NCBI GenBank assembly: GCA_036388675.1
Contig: DASVRI010000009.1
Location: 66,652 to 130,651, forward strand
Direction: 5' to 3'
DNA: 64,000 nt
DNA from: DASVUS01 sp036388675
GTDB lineage: Bacteria > Armatimonadota > Abditibacteriia > Abditibacteriales > Abditibacteriaceae
Below are positions 9,018-17,898 of the stretch, in pieces. The first letter of the stretch is position 1, and each line of letters opens with the position of its first letter. The notes under the pieces are model-generated. The model was not told where the DNA came from. It saw nothing but the letters and a program-made list of their open reading frames with translations, and did not search any database. The position numbers and the translations under genes are program-made.

Positions 9018-9075
9018 GAGCAAAGTGCTCAGGAGCAAAGTGCTCAAGAGCAAAGCGATAAAGAGCAAAATGCTC
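9018..9075. repeat. 15-bp-period tandem repeat beside galE stop
   Basis: Four units with a 15-bp period start at 9018, 9033, 9048 and 9063. Three are the small hairpin GAGCAAAGTGCTC or one base different (9063-9075), and one (9048-9060) is degraded. The last unit touches the galE stop codon at 9074-9076. The array could act as a weak terminator for the leftward galE or protect its 3' end. Two GAGTACTC copies only 12 bp apart (8878, 8890) lie just upstream. Confidence 0.75.
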
Positions 9076-10066
9076 AGCGGTCTTCATATCCTTCGGGACG
9101 CGATTGATGCCACCGCCACGCCGTCTCAATAATGGGCGCGATGGTGGGATATTGCACCTGCCAACCGAGTTCGGTTTTAGCTTTTGTGGCATCTGCATAC
9201 AAAGCGGGCGGGTCTCCGGCGCGGCGCGGGCTTTCAACAACCGGAACTTTCTTGCCCGACACTTTCTCTACAGCATCAATCACTTCGCGCACTGATGTGG
9301 GTGTGCCGGTGCCCAGGTTATAAAACAGCGCCGCGCCGGGTTCCTGTAGTTTGTCGAAAACCGCGATATGCGCGCGGCTCAGGTCATCTACGTGAACGTA
9401 GTCGCGCAAACATGTGCCGTCGGGTGTGGGATAATCGGTGCCGAAAATCTCAATGTGGTCACGCTTTCCGGTGGCTGCATCAAACACCAGCGGTATGAGG
9501 TGCGTTTCGGGCTTGTGGTCTTCGCCAATCGTGCCATCGGCTGCGGCACCGGCTGCATTGAAGTAGCGAAACGCAGCGAACGACAGGCCATTAGCCTTTG
9601 CGATCCATTTCAGAGCGTTTTCGACATCGAGTTTGGTTTGGCCATAAGGGTTGATGGGTGCCTGCGGCGTGCTCTCAACAATGGGCAACGTTTCAGGCTC
9701 GCCATACGTGGCGCAGGTCGACGAGAAGACGAACTTCTTCACATCGTGCTTGAGCATGACGTTGACCAGGTGCAGCGTCGCCACAAAGTTGTTGAAGTAG
9801 TATTTAAGCGGGTCATGCACGCTTTCGCCGACGTAAGCATAGGCCGCGAAGTGCATCACGACATCAATTTTCTCGTTTTGCAGAATGGAGCCGACAGCGC
9901 TTTCATCGCCCAGTTCAACATCATAGAAGGGCACATCCGCTGCGACAGCCGGACGATGACCATACACCAGGTTATCGAGTACGATGGGCCGATGCCCGGC
10001 CTCTTGCAACTGGCGCACACAATGGCTGCCGATATAGCCTGCGCCGCCTACCACTAATACGTTCAT
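9074..10066 (-). CDS. galE: UDP-glucose 4-epimerase
   Basis: A 330-residue short-chain-dehydrogenase-type epimerase that interconverts UDP-glucose and UDP-galactose. It starts with the NAD-binding VLVVGGAGYIGSH, followed by VLDNLVYGH, the HFAAYAYVGESV motif, the catalytic serine region FSSTCATYG and the YGQTK (YxxxK) dyad near residue 145. FRYFNAAGAA, HLIP, DYVHVDDLS and YNLGTGTPTSV complete the family pattern. I use the ATG at 10066, preceded by GGAAGG; the frame extends to 10129 without similarity. It likely supplies UDP-galactose for surface polysaccharides or channels galactose released by the beta-galactosidase-like enzymes. Confidence 0.95.
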   Translation of the reverse strand: MNVLVVGGAGYIGSHCVRQLQEAGHRPIVLDNLVYGHRPAVAADVPFYDVELGDESAVGSILQNEKIDVVMHFAAYAYVGESVHDPLKYYFNNFVATLHLVNVMLKHDVKKFVFSSTCATYGEPETLPIVESTPQAPINPYGQTKLDVENALKWIAKANGLSFAAFRYFNAAGAAADGTIGEDHKPETHLIPLVFDAATGKRDHIEIFGTDYPTPDGTCLRDYVHVDDLSRAHIAVFDKLQEPGAALFYNLGTGTPTSVREVIDAVEKVSGKKVPVVESPRRAGDPPALYADATKAKTELGWQVQYPTIAPIIETAWRWHQSRPEGYEDR

Positions 10067-10449
10067 GTAAAAAGCCTTCCCAATCGGGCGGAGTTGCGAG
10101 GCAATAAAAACAGGCACCAAAATGGACACGTGTTTTTCGGGGTCTGGCGGGCCTCGCTACTGGAAAGGATAACATTCTGCCGCGCTCGCGTAACCGTCTC
10201 CGCGCCATCTGTGCGGGAATAAGTTGCAGATAACAGATGTCTCCTGCTACTGGTCTCAGGATAAAGCCGATGCTTGCAACGTATCGCGCAACTGCTGAGT
10301 ACTCAACACCAGACAGTTGAAACTCCAGACAAAATAGTGAATGCTGTTAGGTGCGCATCCAAACCAATGTAGACAGGACTTATGCGCAAGTCGGTGCTCT
10401 TGTCATTCTCAAATAGGAAAGCGATCTGAACGCGGGCGAGTACTCGATC
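10067..10449. other. Intergenic stretch between divergent genes
   Basis: These 383 bases between galE and the DUF4038 gene should hold both promoters. They contain GAGTACTC at 10297 and 10438. Around 10376-10393 is the sequence AGGACTTATGCGCAAGTC, which matches the end sequence of the fold-back elements at 44.9 and 49.8 kb. No gene is supported. Confidence 0.5.
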
Positions 10450-11775
10450 ATGAAACGAATAAGAGTCAGTGAGAACAAGCGCTTTTTGATGCACGAAGAC
10501 GGCACGCCATTTTTCTATCTGGGCGACACCGCATGGGAACTTTTTCATCGCTCTACCCGCGAGGAAGCCGATCTCTATCTGTGCAATCGCGCCGACAAGG
10601 GATTTACCGTGATTCAGGCCGTCGTGTTGGCTGAAGAAAACGGCCTGCACGACCCAAATTCGCCGGGCGAAATCCCGCTGCACGACGATGACCCCACACG
10701 ACCCAACGAAAAGTATTTTGAGCACGTCGATTACATTGTGCAGCGGGCAGCGGAGTTGGGCCTCGTTATCGGAATGCTACCCACATGGGGCGACAAATGG
10801 AACAAGAAGTGGGGTGCCGGGCCGGAGATTTTTACAGCGCAAAATGCCCGTGTTTATGGCCAGTGGCTGGGCCAACGCTATCGCGATAGTGCAAACATCA
10901 TCTGGATTCTGGGCGGCGACCGGCCCGTGGAGAACGAGACTCACCACGCCATCATCGACGCTATGGCCGAAGGTCTGACCGAAGGTGACGGCGGTTTGCA
11001 TCTCAAAACGTTTCACCCGATGGGCGGAGGCACATCGTCTACCCATTTTCATGAAGCGCCCTGGCTTGACTTCAACATGTGGCAAAGCGGTCATGGCCGG
11101 CACCGCGACAATCACAATTGCATCGCGCAAGATTACGCCCGCAACCCGGCCAAGCCCGTGTTGGACGGCGAGCCGGGTTACGAAGATCATAAAGCCGGTT
11201 TTCAGCTACAAAACGGCTTTCTCGATCATTACGATGTGCGCAAATCGCTGTACTGGGGATTGTTTGCCGGTGCCTGCGGTCACACCTACGGCTGCCATGA
11301 TGTGTGGCAAATGTGGAAGCCGGGACGGCGGGGCGTCAACCATCCACGTTTACCCTGGTATGAAGCGATCGACTTACCCGGCGCCGGTCAAATGCACCAC
11401 GCGCGCAGGCTGCTGGAAAGCCGCCCCTACTTGTCGCGCATTCCCGACCAGTCTCTTATCGGCACGCAGCCGGTGAACGGTGATGGCGAGGAGCAGCAGC
11501 ATTTGCACGTCGTCGCCACGCGCGATAGCGAAGGCAGTTATGCCCTGCTCTATTTTCCGGCGGATGTAACAGTTGAAGTCGATTTATCGAAGCTGTCAGG
11601 CGAAACCATTCGCGCTTACTGGTTTGATCCACGTAGCGGAGAGAGCACCGAACTGGACACATTCCCCCGCAGCGACAAGCGCACTTTCAAAGCGCCGGAA
11701 TGGGGGCCCGACTGGGTACTCGTGCTGGACGATGATTCACACAATTACCCGGCTCCCGGCATGGTTACGGGATGA
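10450..11775 (+). CDS. DUF4038 / GH140-type glycoside hydrolase
   Basis: A 441-residue protein of the DUF4038 group, a TIM-barrel glycosidase related to GH140 apiosidases, with a C-terminal Collagen_bind_2-like beta-sandwich. Visible features are HEDGTPFFYLGDTAWELFH at the start, the DKGFTVIQAV strand, LPTWGDKWNKKWG and the IIWILGGDRP strand end, where the barrel's first acidic catalytic residue normally lies. PVLDGEPGYED carries the second acidic position, and GHTYGCHDVWQMW follows. The C-terminal domain (from about 340) ends in FDPRSGES and WGPDWVLVLDD. No signal peptide is seen, so it probably acts in the cytoplasm. GAGTACTC ends 4 bases before the ATG and its GAG is the only candidate ribosome site. 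Exact substrate unknown. Confidence 0.8.
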   Translation: MKRIRVSENKRFLMHEDGTPFFYLGDTAWELFHRSTREEADLYLCNRADKGFTVIQAVVLAEENGLHDPNSPGEIPLHDDDPTRPNEKYFEHVDYIVQRAAELGLVIGMLPTWGDKWNKKWGAGPEIFTAQNARVYGQWLGQRYRDSANIIWILGGDRPVENETHHAIIDAMAEGLTEGDGGLHLKTFHPMGGGTSSTHFHEAPWLDFNMWQSGHGRHRDNHNCIAQDYARNPAKPVLDGEPGYEDHKAGFQLQNGFLDHYDVRKSLYWGLFAGACGHTYGCHDVWQMWKPGRRGVNHPRLPWYEAIDLPGAGQMHHARRLLESRPYLSRIPDQSLIGTQPVNGDGEEQQHLHVVATRDSEGSYALLYFPADVTVEVDLSKLSGETIRAYWFDPRSGESTELDTFPRSDKRTFKAPEWGPDWVLVLDDDSHNYPAPGMVTG

Positions 11776-11876
11776 CATGAGCGCGCCATTCGTGCCTTAC
11801 GCACAGCAATCATAATTCACCACGCGATGCGTTCAACACGCAGGCAAGCGACTGAGGACAAATCTGCGATGCGTCT

Positions 11877-12587
11877 TCAGTCGCTGTAAGGCGCGGCTTC
11901 GTAAGATACCTTCTTCAACGCCTCGAACCGGCCCAACAGCAGCGGCGGGGTGATGCGCGCGTAGAACTTGACCAGGTTCCACACGCCCTTTTGCTGAAAG
12001 CGCCGTCCCGACGTTTGCAACGGCACCAACAAGTGACGGTGCCAGCCACATCGGGCGGCGCGCCGAATGTACTGAATATCTTCCGCCAGATGCAAGCTTT
12101 CATCAAAGCCGCCCACCTGATGAAAAACACGACGCGGTGTAATGATGCAGACGCCGCTCCCGGTGCGCAGCCAGCCCTGTCCCAGTAAGAATAAAAGATT
12201 AAAAACAAAGTAAACAGCGCGAATGGCCGGGCTTTCGCACGCCACAAACCACGGACACGCCACGGCAAAAGGCCAGCGATTGTAAGAGCGCACAACGTTT
12301 GCGATAAAGGTCGGTGCTGGCACGCAGTCGGCATCCATAAAAAGCAGCAACTCGCCATCGGCCTGCTGTGCTCCCGCGTTGCGTTGCCGTGATGTGCCGC
12401 GCTCGACATTCAGCAACCGAACGCCGGCGAAATCGCGCACCACATCTTGCGTGCCATCTTCCGAATTCCCATCGACGACAACGATTTCGATGGTTCCCGA
12501 GTACTCTTGCGCTTGTAAGGCGCGCAGCAAAGTGCCGATGCGTTCTTCTTCGCGCAAGGTCGGGATAACGACGGAAATCGAGGTCAC
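11877..12587 (-). CDS. Family 2 glycosyltransferase
   Basis: A 236-residue GT2 enzyme with a GT-A fold. The N-terminal SVVIPTLREEERIGTLL, IVVVDGNSEDGT and the metal-binding MDADC motif (about 87-91) are typical, followed by GSGVCIITPRRVFHQVGGFDESL and the ED of LAEDIQYIRRA as acceptor-side catalytic region. One hydrophobic stretch (VYFVFNLLFLLGQGWL) may associate with the membrane, but no clear transmembrane bundle is present. Family members transfer sugars from nucleotide donors to lipid, polysaccharide or carotenoid acceptors. It stands alone on this strand, so the acceptor cannot be inferred. Confidence 0.88.
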   Translation of the reverse strand: MTSISVVIPTLREEERIGTLLRALQAQEYSGTIEIVVVDGNSEDGTQDVVRDFAGVRLLNVERGTSRQRNAGAQQADGELLLFMDADCVPAPTFIANVVRSYNRWPFAVACPWFVACESPAIRAVYFVFNLLFLLGQGWLRTGSGVCIITPRRVFHQVGGFDESLHLAEDIQYIRRAARCGWHRHLLVPLQTSGRRFQQKGVWNLVKFYARITPPLLLGRFEALKKVSYEAAPYSD

Positions 12588-12682
12588 GTTATAATTGTAA
12601 TATTCTGCTGCGGGTCACGGCGTGACGAGATGCTCAAATGTCACACATTTGACAAGAGCAGACAGTAAAGGGGTTGGCCATC

Positions 12683-13150
12683 ATGGTCGAAGCGACAGTG
12701 CACCAGGTTTACAAACAGGAAAAGATGGCTTCCACTCAGACAGTCGTTGTGCTCAAAGCGCGTGACCGGGAGCGTTACCTGCCAATTTGGATCAGCTTTC
12801 CTCAGGCCATAGAGATCGCGCAACAGGTACAGGGCTTAAAAACCGAACGGCCAACCACTTACAACCTCATGGCTCAACTGGTGGAACGTCTGGGAGGCCG
12901 TCTGGATGCCGTCCATGTCACGTTTCTTGAAGGAACGATATATCATGCCACTCTGCGCTTGATGGTGAATAACACTCTTGAGGAAGTCGACTGCCGACCC
13001 AGCGATGCATTGCCCCTGGCGATGGCAGGTGGCGCGCCTATTTTTGTCGACGACGAATTACTGTCAAAAGAAGGTTGCGACAGTGCCACTTCTTTCCATG
13101 GTGATGGTATGGGTGAACTCAATCTCTTCGAATTCAAGGACGCGGCCTGA
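12683..13150 (+). CDS. Bifunctional nuclease family (DUF151) protein
   Basis: A 155-residue DUF151/BFN-domain protein. The conserved layout is seen: a beta-rich N-terminus (VVVLKARDRERYLPIWIS), the IEIAQQVQGLKTERPTTYNLMAQLVERLGG helix pair, the FLEGTIYHATL strand and DCRPSDALPLAM. Plant and archaeal relatives have been reported to have RNase/DNase activity, and bacterial members are widespread but poorly characterised. The ATG at 12683 follows AAAGGGG at a suitable distance; a TTG at 12674 is too close to that site. It converges on the ABC-F gene with a perfect shared terminator between them. Confidence 0.87.
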   Translation: MVEATVHQVYKQEKMASTQTVVVLKARDRERYLPIWISFPQAIEIAQQVQGLKTERPTTYNLMAQLVERLGGRLDAVHVTFLEGTIYHATLRLMVNNTLEEVDCRPSDALPLAMAGGAPIFVDDELLSKEGCDSATSFHGDGMGELNLFEFKDAA

Positions 13151-13193
13151 ACTTGGCGTTTACAGGCATAGCAAGCGTATTCGACAAACTCCA

Positions 13194-13248
13194 GAACAGA
13201 AGAGGAGCGTTTATTGATAAAACATCAATAAACGCTCCTCTTCTGTTC
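13194..13248. terminator. Bidirectional intrinsic terminator, perfect 25-bp stem
   Basis: A perfect 25-bp inverted repeat (13194-13218 with 13224-13248) closes a five-base AAAAC loop between the convergent DUF151 and ABC-F genes. It starts 44 bases after one stop and ends 23 bases before the other, so it can serve both. Confidence 0.9.
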
Positions 13249-13270
13249 TCTATCTCACGGATAACCGACT

Positions 13271-14887
13271 TTACTTCTTCTTGTGGTGCTTTTGCGGCAC
13301 GAGGGGCTCGCGCCTTTCGACGAGCACTCCGTCTTCTACAGTGTAGGCTTCTTTTGCGACAGCGTTCACAAACGGCTGATCGTGAGAGACCACGACAATT
13401 GAGCCTTCGAAAGTACCGAGCGCTTCTTGCAACACAGCACGCGAAGCGGGGTCAAGGTGGTTGGTCGGCTCATCGAGTAGCAGCACGTTGGCCGGCTTCA
13501 TCAGGAACTTCGCCAGTGCGACGCGGCTCCTTTCGCCACCGCTGAGTACTCGGATCGGTTTATAAACTTCGTCGCCACGAATCAGCAATCGACCCAGCAG
13601 ACCGCGCGCCTGACCTTCGGGCTGGCTTTCCAATCCGTGCAAAACTTCTTGCAGCACGGTGCGTTCCGGGTCGAGTGCTTCGGCCTGGTGCTGGGCGAAG
13701 TAGCCGATCAGCACATTGCGTCCTTCTTCGCGCGTGCCTTCGCTGGGCTCTTCGACACCGGCCAGAATGCGCAACAGCGTGCTCTTACCGGCACCGTTGG
13801 GGCCGAGAATCGCCACGCGGTCGCCGCGATTGACGCGCATATTGATTTCAAGCAGCACGACGTGATCGTCGTAATTCTTGCTGACGTTGCGCAGTCGCAG
13901 CGCGTCCTGCGCCGATTTGGGCGCCGTGGGAAACATGAACGCGATGGCGCGTGGCGCGGCTTTGGGCGCTTCGACGAGTTCCATTTTGTCGAGCATCTTT
14001 TCGCGGCTTTTCACCTGCGTCGCTTTGGTGTTCTTGGCGCCGAAGCGGTCGATAAATTCCTGCTGACGTTCCAGTTCGCGCTGCTGGCGCTCGTAGGCCG
14101 CGATCTGCCGCTCGCGCTCTTCGTGCTTCACACGATGATAGTTGGAATAGTTGCCGGTATAGTCGCGCAGCTTATGCTCATCGAGTTCAACGATTCGATG
14201 ACATACCGCATCCAGGAACTTCGGCTCATGCGAAATGAGGAAGACCGAACCCGGATATTCATCGAGGTAGTTTTGCAACCACTTGCGCGCGGCTGTATCG
14301 AGGTGGTTGGTCGGCTCGTCCAGGAGCAGCAAATCGGGTTCACGCAGCAGCAGCTTGGCCATTGCAATGCGCATCTGCCAGCCGCCGGAATAGGTATCGG
14401 TGAGACGGTCGAGCGCGTCGTCGCCGAACCCCAGGCCCTTGAGTACTCGCCCGATGCGCGCTTCCATGGTGTGCGATTCCTGCATCTCCAACTGCGTTTG
14501 GGCCTGCGATAGTTGGCGCAGGGCTTCACGGTGCTCGAACGAATCGGCATTAAAGCCGTCTTCGCCACCGAGTTTGGCAGCCAGCGCGTCGATATTGGCT
14601 TGCGCCGCATCGGCTTCCTTGAAAGCCGACAGCATTTCTTCGCGCACCGTGACACCGAGTCGGCACTGCGATTCCTGCAGCAGCATATCGCACGAAACGT
14701 GGTCGTCAAATCGCACTTTTCCGCTGTCGGGCTCTTCCAGACCGGCGATCATGCGAAAGATGGTTGTCTTGCCGGTGCCATTAGGGCCAACGAGTCCGAC
14801 ACGGTCGCCCCAGCCAACGAAGAGTTCCGCGTCTTCGAGAATCTTCTGTGCACCGTATTGTTTGTGAAGGTTTTCAATTGTAAGCAT
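13271..14887 (-). CDS. ABC-F family ATP-binding protein
   Basis: A 538-residue protein with two ABC ATPase domains and no membrane segments, the layout of ABC-F translation factors. Domain 1 has GPNGTGKTT (about 35-43), YSGGWQMRIAMAK and LLLLDEPTNHLD. A charged linker (HEERERQIAAYERQQRELERQQEF) is the P-site-tRNA-interaction motif region. Domain 2 has GPNGAGKST, LSGGERSRVALAKFL and VLLLDEPTNHLD. The C-terminal coiled coil of Uup is absent; a short basic tail (HHKKK) ends it, so it resembles the YbiT/YdiF branches. Two GAGTACTC copies lie inside, one directly encoding the residues before the second LSGGE. Its role is probably ribosome-associated; antibiotic protection is possible but not shown. 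Confidence 0.9.
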   Translation of the reverse strand: MLTIENLHKQYGAQKILEDAELFVGWGDRVGLVGPNGTGKTTIFRMIAGLEEPDSGKVRFDDHVSCDMLLQESQCRLGVTVREEMLSAFKEADAAQANIDALAAKLGGEDGFNADSFEHREALRQLSQAQTQLEMQESHTMEARIGRVLKGLGFGDDALDRLTDTYSGGWQMRIAMAKLLLREPDLLLLDEPTNHLDTAARKWLQNYLDEYPGSVFLISHEPKFLDAVCHRIVELDEHKLRDYTGNYSNYHRVKHEERERQIAAYERQQRELERQQEFIDRFGAKNTKATQVKSREKMLDKMELVEAPKAAPRAIAFMFPTAPKSAQDALRLRNVSKNYDDHVVLLEINMRVNRGDRVAILGPNGAGKSTLLRILAGVEEPSEGTREEGRNVLIGYFAQHQAEALDPERTVLQEVLHGLESQPEGQARGLLGRLLIRGDEVYKPIRVLSGGERSRVALAKFLMKPANVLLLDEPTNHLDPASRAVLQEALGTFEGSIVVVSHDQPFVNAVAKEAYTVEDGVLVERREPLVPQKHHKKK

Positions 14888-15009
14888 CGCTCACAGTTTA
14901 GCAATTGCTCGCAGTGCGGTCATCAAACCTGCTGGAAAGCCGTGTTGAGTACTCAGAAAACAGCTTGCACCGGGTGCCCGCACTTGCTAAAATGCTTGGA
15001 GTCTCAATT

Positions 15010-15081
<72 letters not shown>

Positions 15082-15289
15082 TAACCGAACAAAAACCAAA
15101 CAAGCCCTTCAGTGATCCACTGAAGGGCTTTGTAGCTTGTAAACGACTTCGTAAAGCCTTGACTCCCTGAGCTACTCGGCACCGATTCTTGAATGCTAAC
15201 CCTGGCCGTAATAGAAAAGGAAGTGTGAACGCTCCCGTAGCACCGAGCGATACCTTTCGCAAGATTCTGCAGGCAACCGGACACAAAGA

Positions 15290-15544
15290 TTGGACCAAGT
15301 ACGAGGGCTACGCGCGCGTGAACAACTCTACGACATGGTAAAGGACCCTGGTTGTCTGGTCAACCTGATCAATGATCCCGCTTTAACTTCTCAAATCAAC
15401 GAGTTTCGCACGGAACTGCAAAAGGTCATGGAACAGACAAATGACCACCAGATGCCGAATTACAGGGTGAATTCCAAAGCTTTGCTGCCAGCGGCCCCAA
15501 TCCATAATTCGCCCTTCAAGCAGCACGTGCAGGGATTGCTCTGA
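15290..15544 (+). pseudogene. Sulfatase C-terminal remnant
   Basis: About 84 codons resemble the C-terminal end of arylsulfatase-type enzymes, where the sequence EQLYDMVKDPGCLVNLINDPAL corresponds in layout to the conserved ELYDLxxDPxExxNLxxDP stretch. The catalytic N-terminal sulfatase domain with its formylglycine motif is missing. Just upstream (about 15235-15320) a different frame is open and reads SDTFRKILQATGHKDW, so a frameshift is likely. Preceded by tRNA-Asn and followed by other remnants, it looks like a degraded fragment without a real start. Confidence 0.55.
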
Positions 15545-15681
15545 CTCTCAGGACGAGGTGCATTCCAGCCAGCGATCCGAAGGTTCGAAACAGCCACCCG
15601 ACTCATTCGCTACCTACAGCATACTACTCCGTCAGCACATTATTCCGTTTAGGTCCTTGACTACACGTAAATAGTCGCAAA

Positions 15682-16061
15682 TTAGCACGCGCTTAGGAAC
15701 TGAGCACCCGCGATGAGACCGCGCTTTTCACCCTCTGGAGAACCGTTGTAATCTTTGTCCTCCAGTTCGATGCAAACCGCGCCCGCATAGTTGTGAGCAA
15801 GTAGAATTCGGAAACCTTCAGCCCAGTTGGTGCCCCCTGACCAGGAATGGTATAGCGCCAGGCAGTAGTACCAAACGCCGGATTTTCCTTGAAGGTTGCG
15901 GGTTGCTCCCAGCCATACTCATAGAGGTCATCGTTGATGATCTCGGTGTCCTTGCCGTGCACGTGACCCACTCGTGACGCGAACTCCTTCAGAAAACGGA
16001 TCGGGTCAATACCCATGCGCAGCAGGTGTGAGGGATTGTAGTTGATGCCGATGGCAGGCGA
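15682..16061 (-). pseudogene. Sugar phosphate isomerase/epimerase remnant, frameshifted
   Basis: Leftward remnant of a TIM-barrel sugar phosphate isomerase/epimerase (AP-endonuclease-2 fold). From about 16061 one frame reads AIGINYNPSHLLRMGIDP and then RVGHVHGKDTEI, the typical C-terminal barrel strands with metal ligands. At the five-G run (15833-15837) the frame breaks: the family-like continuation TNWAEGFRILLAHNYAG and ELEDKDYNG is in the next frame and ends at a TAA at 15682. One missing G would restore it. The N-terminal half is absent; it is joined to an alcohol dehydrogenase fragment. Confidence 0.72.
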
Positions 16062-16069
16062 AGGGCGAG

Positions 16070-16225
16070 CGTTAAATCACGCTTAAACGAACTAAGATCT
16101 ATTGCGATTATCGGATGCGCACCGCAAACTTGCGCGCCCATAATCGCACTGAGACCCACGCCACCCATGCCGAAGATGGCGACTGATTCGCCGGCTTGCA
16201 CGTGCGCCGTATTCATAACCAACAA
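16070..16225 (-). pseudogene. Zinc-type alcohol dehydrogenase fragment
   Basis: About 50 codons match the start of the NAD-binding domain of medium-chain zinc alcohol dehydrogenases: NTAHVQAGESVAIFGMGGVGLSA carries the GxGGxG dinucleotide motif, and AHPIIAIDLSSFKRD is the following strand. Neither the zinc-binding catalytic domain nor the C-terminus is present. The frame runs directly into the isomerase remnant, so the two were fused by deletion or rearrangement near 16062-16085. Confidence 0.65.
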
Positions 16226-16507
16226 GGTGGTAATGGGGACAGAGGGCAGTCCCTACCAAAACTGTGTCTCAGCCGCGAACACGCGCAAATTCGTTCAGGG
16301 GCTGCCAAAAGGATTCTTCCAATTAATGAGGATTCAGCTCTTTGATCAGGAGAATAATCACGCTCACGATATGTTAAGCGTGGGCTCCGTGTGGCCAACG
16401 CCTGCCCTATTACGGCCCCTGTTAAAGTACCTGGTGCAGCGCGCTACAAGCTTGGCTGATATGACAGAGTACGATGTGACTGAGTACTCAATTAGACACG
16501 TCCGACA
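16226..16507. other. Non-coding stretch in decay zone
   Basis: No gene is supported between the dehydrogenase fragment and the dioxygenase gene. A GAGTACTC lies at 16482, 18 bases before the end of this stretch. Confidence 0.4.
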
Positions 16508-17338
16508 TTACGGATAGAGCACCGGGTTCAATGGGCTTGCCGCCAACTCTCCGGGCACAACGCCGGGCATGTAGGTCCTGAAGTCGTGTTGGCGGTTGCT
16601 GTTGCCCATATCGGCAAAGGTGCGCACGCCATGTGCGAAATAGACCACCGTCATGACCTGACGGGCGCGGTCACTGTTGTTGGCGGGCGCCGAATGCAGC
16701 GTCCAGCCGTTGTGGAATGTGGCGTCGCCCGCTTTGAGCACACCCTGTTGCTGCGCGTGGCTGACAACCGGGAATCCGCGTTTGGCGATGACATCATCGT
16801 AGAACGCCTGCGAATCTTCGGAGATGCCTTCGCCCAAATATCCGCAGTGCTGCGAGCCGCTGGCGAAATTCAAGCCGCCCATCTCGTGAGTGATGTCAAC
16901 CAGAGGCATCCACATCGTGATGGTGTGCGGCGTGTCCATCGGCCAGTAGTAGGCGTCTTGGTGCCACGGTGTAGGGCCGCCACCCGCCTCCTTGTTGATT
17001 GAGACGTCATGATACAGACGCACTCCCTCTGCGCCCATCAATTCCGCCGCAATGCGCGCGAAACGCCTGGCCAGCGTAAAGCGAGCGACCTGTTCATCAC
17101 GGTTCCATATGCCGCCGACCAGAGTGAAAGCCTTGCCAAAGATATCGCGTTCTTCGAGGGGTCGCGTTTCGGAACTGAAGCGCTGCGACGCGTCCGTAAT
17201 CACCGGCTGGAACTGCGCCACTTCTTCACGTGAACAGACCTCGGGCAGATACACATGGCCGCTCTCGCGGTAATCAGCAATTTGTTGCGGCGTCAGAGTG
17301 TACGCATCGTCAAGTGCGGGCAAAGTCTGGGTGTTCAT
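16508..17338 (-). CDS. Phytanoyl-CoA dioxygenase family protein
   Basis: A 276-residue Fe(II)/2-oxoglutarate-dependent oxygenase of the PhyH family. The metal triad is visible as His and Asp in WHQDAYYW (about 125) and the distal His in LHSAPANNS, with an arginine shortly after for 2-oxoglutarate (RARQVM). GGLNFASGSQHCGYL and KAGDATFHNGWTLHS are typical core strands. Length and start (MNTQTLPALDDAY) are normal. It is the only intact gene in the 15.1-18.0 kb decay zone. Family members hydroxylate diverse small molecules; a second member lies at 33.1-33.9 kb. Substrate unknown. Confidence 0.88.
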   Translation of the reverse strand: MNTQTLPALDDAYTLTPQQIADYRESGHVYLPEVCSREEVAQFQPVITDASQRFSSETRPLEERDIFGKAFTLVGGIWNRDEQVARFTLARRFARIAAELMGAEGVRLYHDVSINKEAGGGPTPWHQDAYYWPMDTPHTITMWMPLVDITHEMGGLNFASGSQHCGYLGEGISEDSQAFYDDVIAKRGFPVVSHAQQQGVLKAGDATFHNGWTLHSAPANNSDRARQVMTVVYFAHGVRTFADMGNSNRQHDFRTYMPGVVPGELAASPLNPVLYP

Positions 17339-17383
17339 AGTTTCCTTTTCTAGTGGTTACTTGCTTGATCGGATACCGAAGCG

Positions 17384-17898
17384 TCAGGAGATCTGTTTCA
17401 TGTACCAATCGACGAACATGACCAACGGATCTTCCAGGCCGTAGCCACGCACATAAGGTCCCGGACGGTAGCGTGTGGATTCACAATGCCGCGCTGGTTG
17501 TTGACCGACAACTCCCAATCCTGCTCGCCGGTCGCTTTCCACACTTCGGTTACACGCTGCACATCATAGCCGGGCTGTTGGAGCGAGTCGGGATGCACCA
17601 GCCAGTACATATCGACGTAACTTTGATTTGGCCCGACGGGTGTCAACTGCATTACCACAGCGTAGTCGCCGGGCGCTTCGAAAAAGATGTTGGGCTAGAT
17701 GGCCATGCCAACGTAGCCGACGTCCTGATGCGGCAAACGACCCAGCGGTAGTGCCACAGCCTTGCCGTCCATACTCTGGCTCACAAATCCCTCGCGCTGC
17801 GGCATGCGCCCTACATAGAATTGGCGTTCATCGCTCATCCCCACGAAGTACTTAAGAGCCAAGCGCAAAGTCTCATTCTCTGGTTTGTGAATCATCAT
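17384..17898 (-). pseudogene. Rieske-type oxygenase alpha subunit remnant
   Basis: Leftward remnant that resembles the catalytic C-terminal domain of a ring-hydroxylating (Rieske) oxygenase large subunit. Translation from 17898 gives LALKYFVGMSDERQFYVGRMPQREGF and then an in-frame TAG at 17696-17698 directly before PNIFFEAPGDYAVVMQLTPVG. Further on, PHATVRDL shifts frame near 17470, and the family-like end (PGPYVRGYGLEDPLVMFVDW) finishes at a TGA at 17384. The N-terminal Rieske [2Fe-2S] domain is missing. Two independent lesions plus truncation make a functional product unlikely. The family call is moderate because the cluster-binding half is absent. Confidence 0.6.

Noticed and set aside
9018..9075. 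Possible CRISPR array
   Set aside because: Units are contiguous 15-bp repeats without spacers and no cas genes are present.
8788..9132. 114-codon plus-strand frame with SKVL/SKAI repeats
   Set aside because: Product of the 15-bp-period array next to galE, overlapping two real genes out of frame.
15082..15290. Integrated phage or island attachment site at tRNA-Asn
   Set aside because: No second copy of the tRNA 3' end and no integrase gene were found in the window.
16167..16517. 116-codon plus-strand frame in the decay zone
   Set aside because: Overlaps the dehydrogenase fragment antisense and runs into the PhyH gene end; no recognisable similarity.
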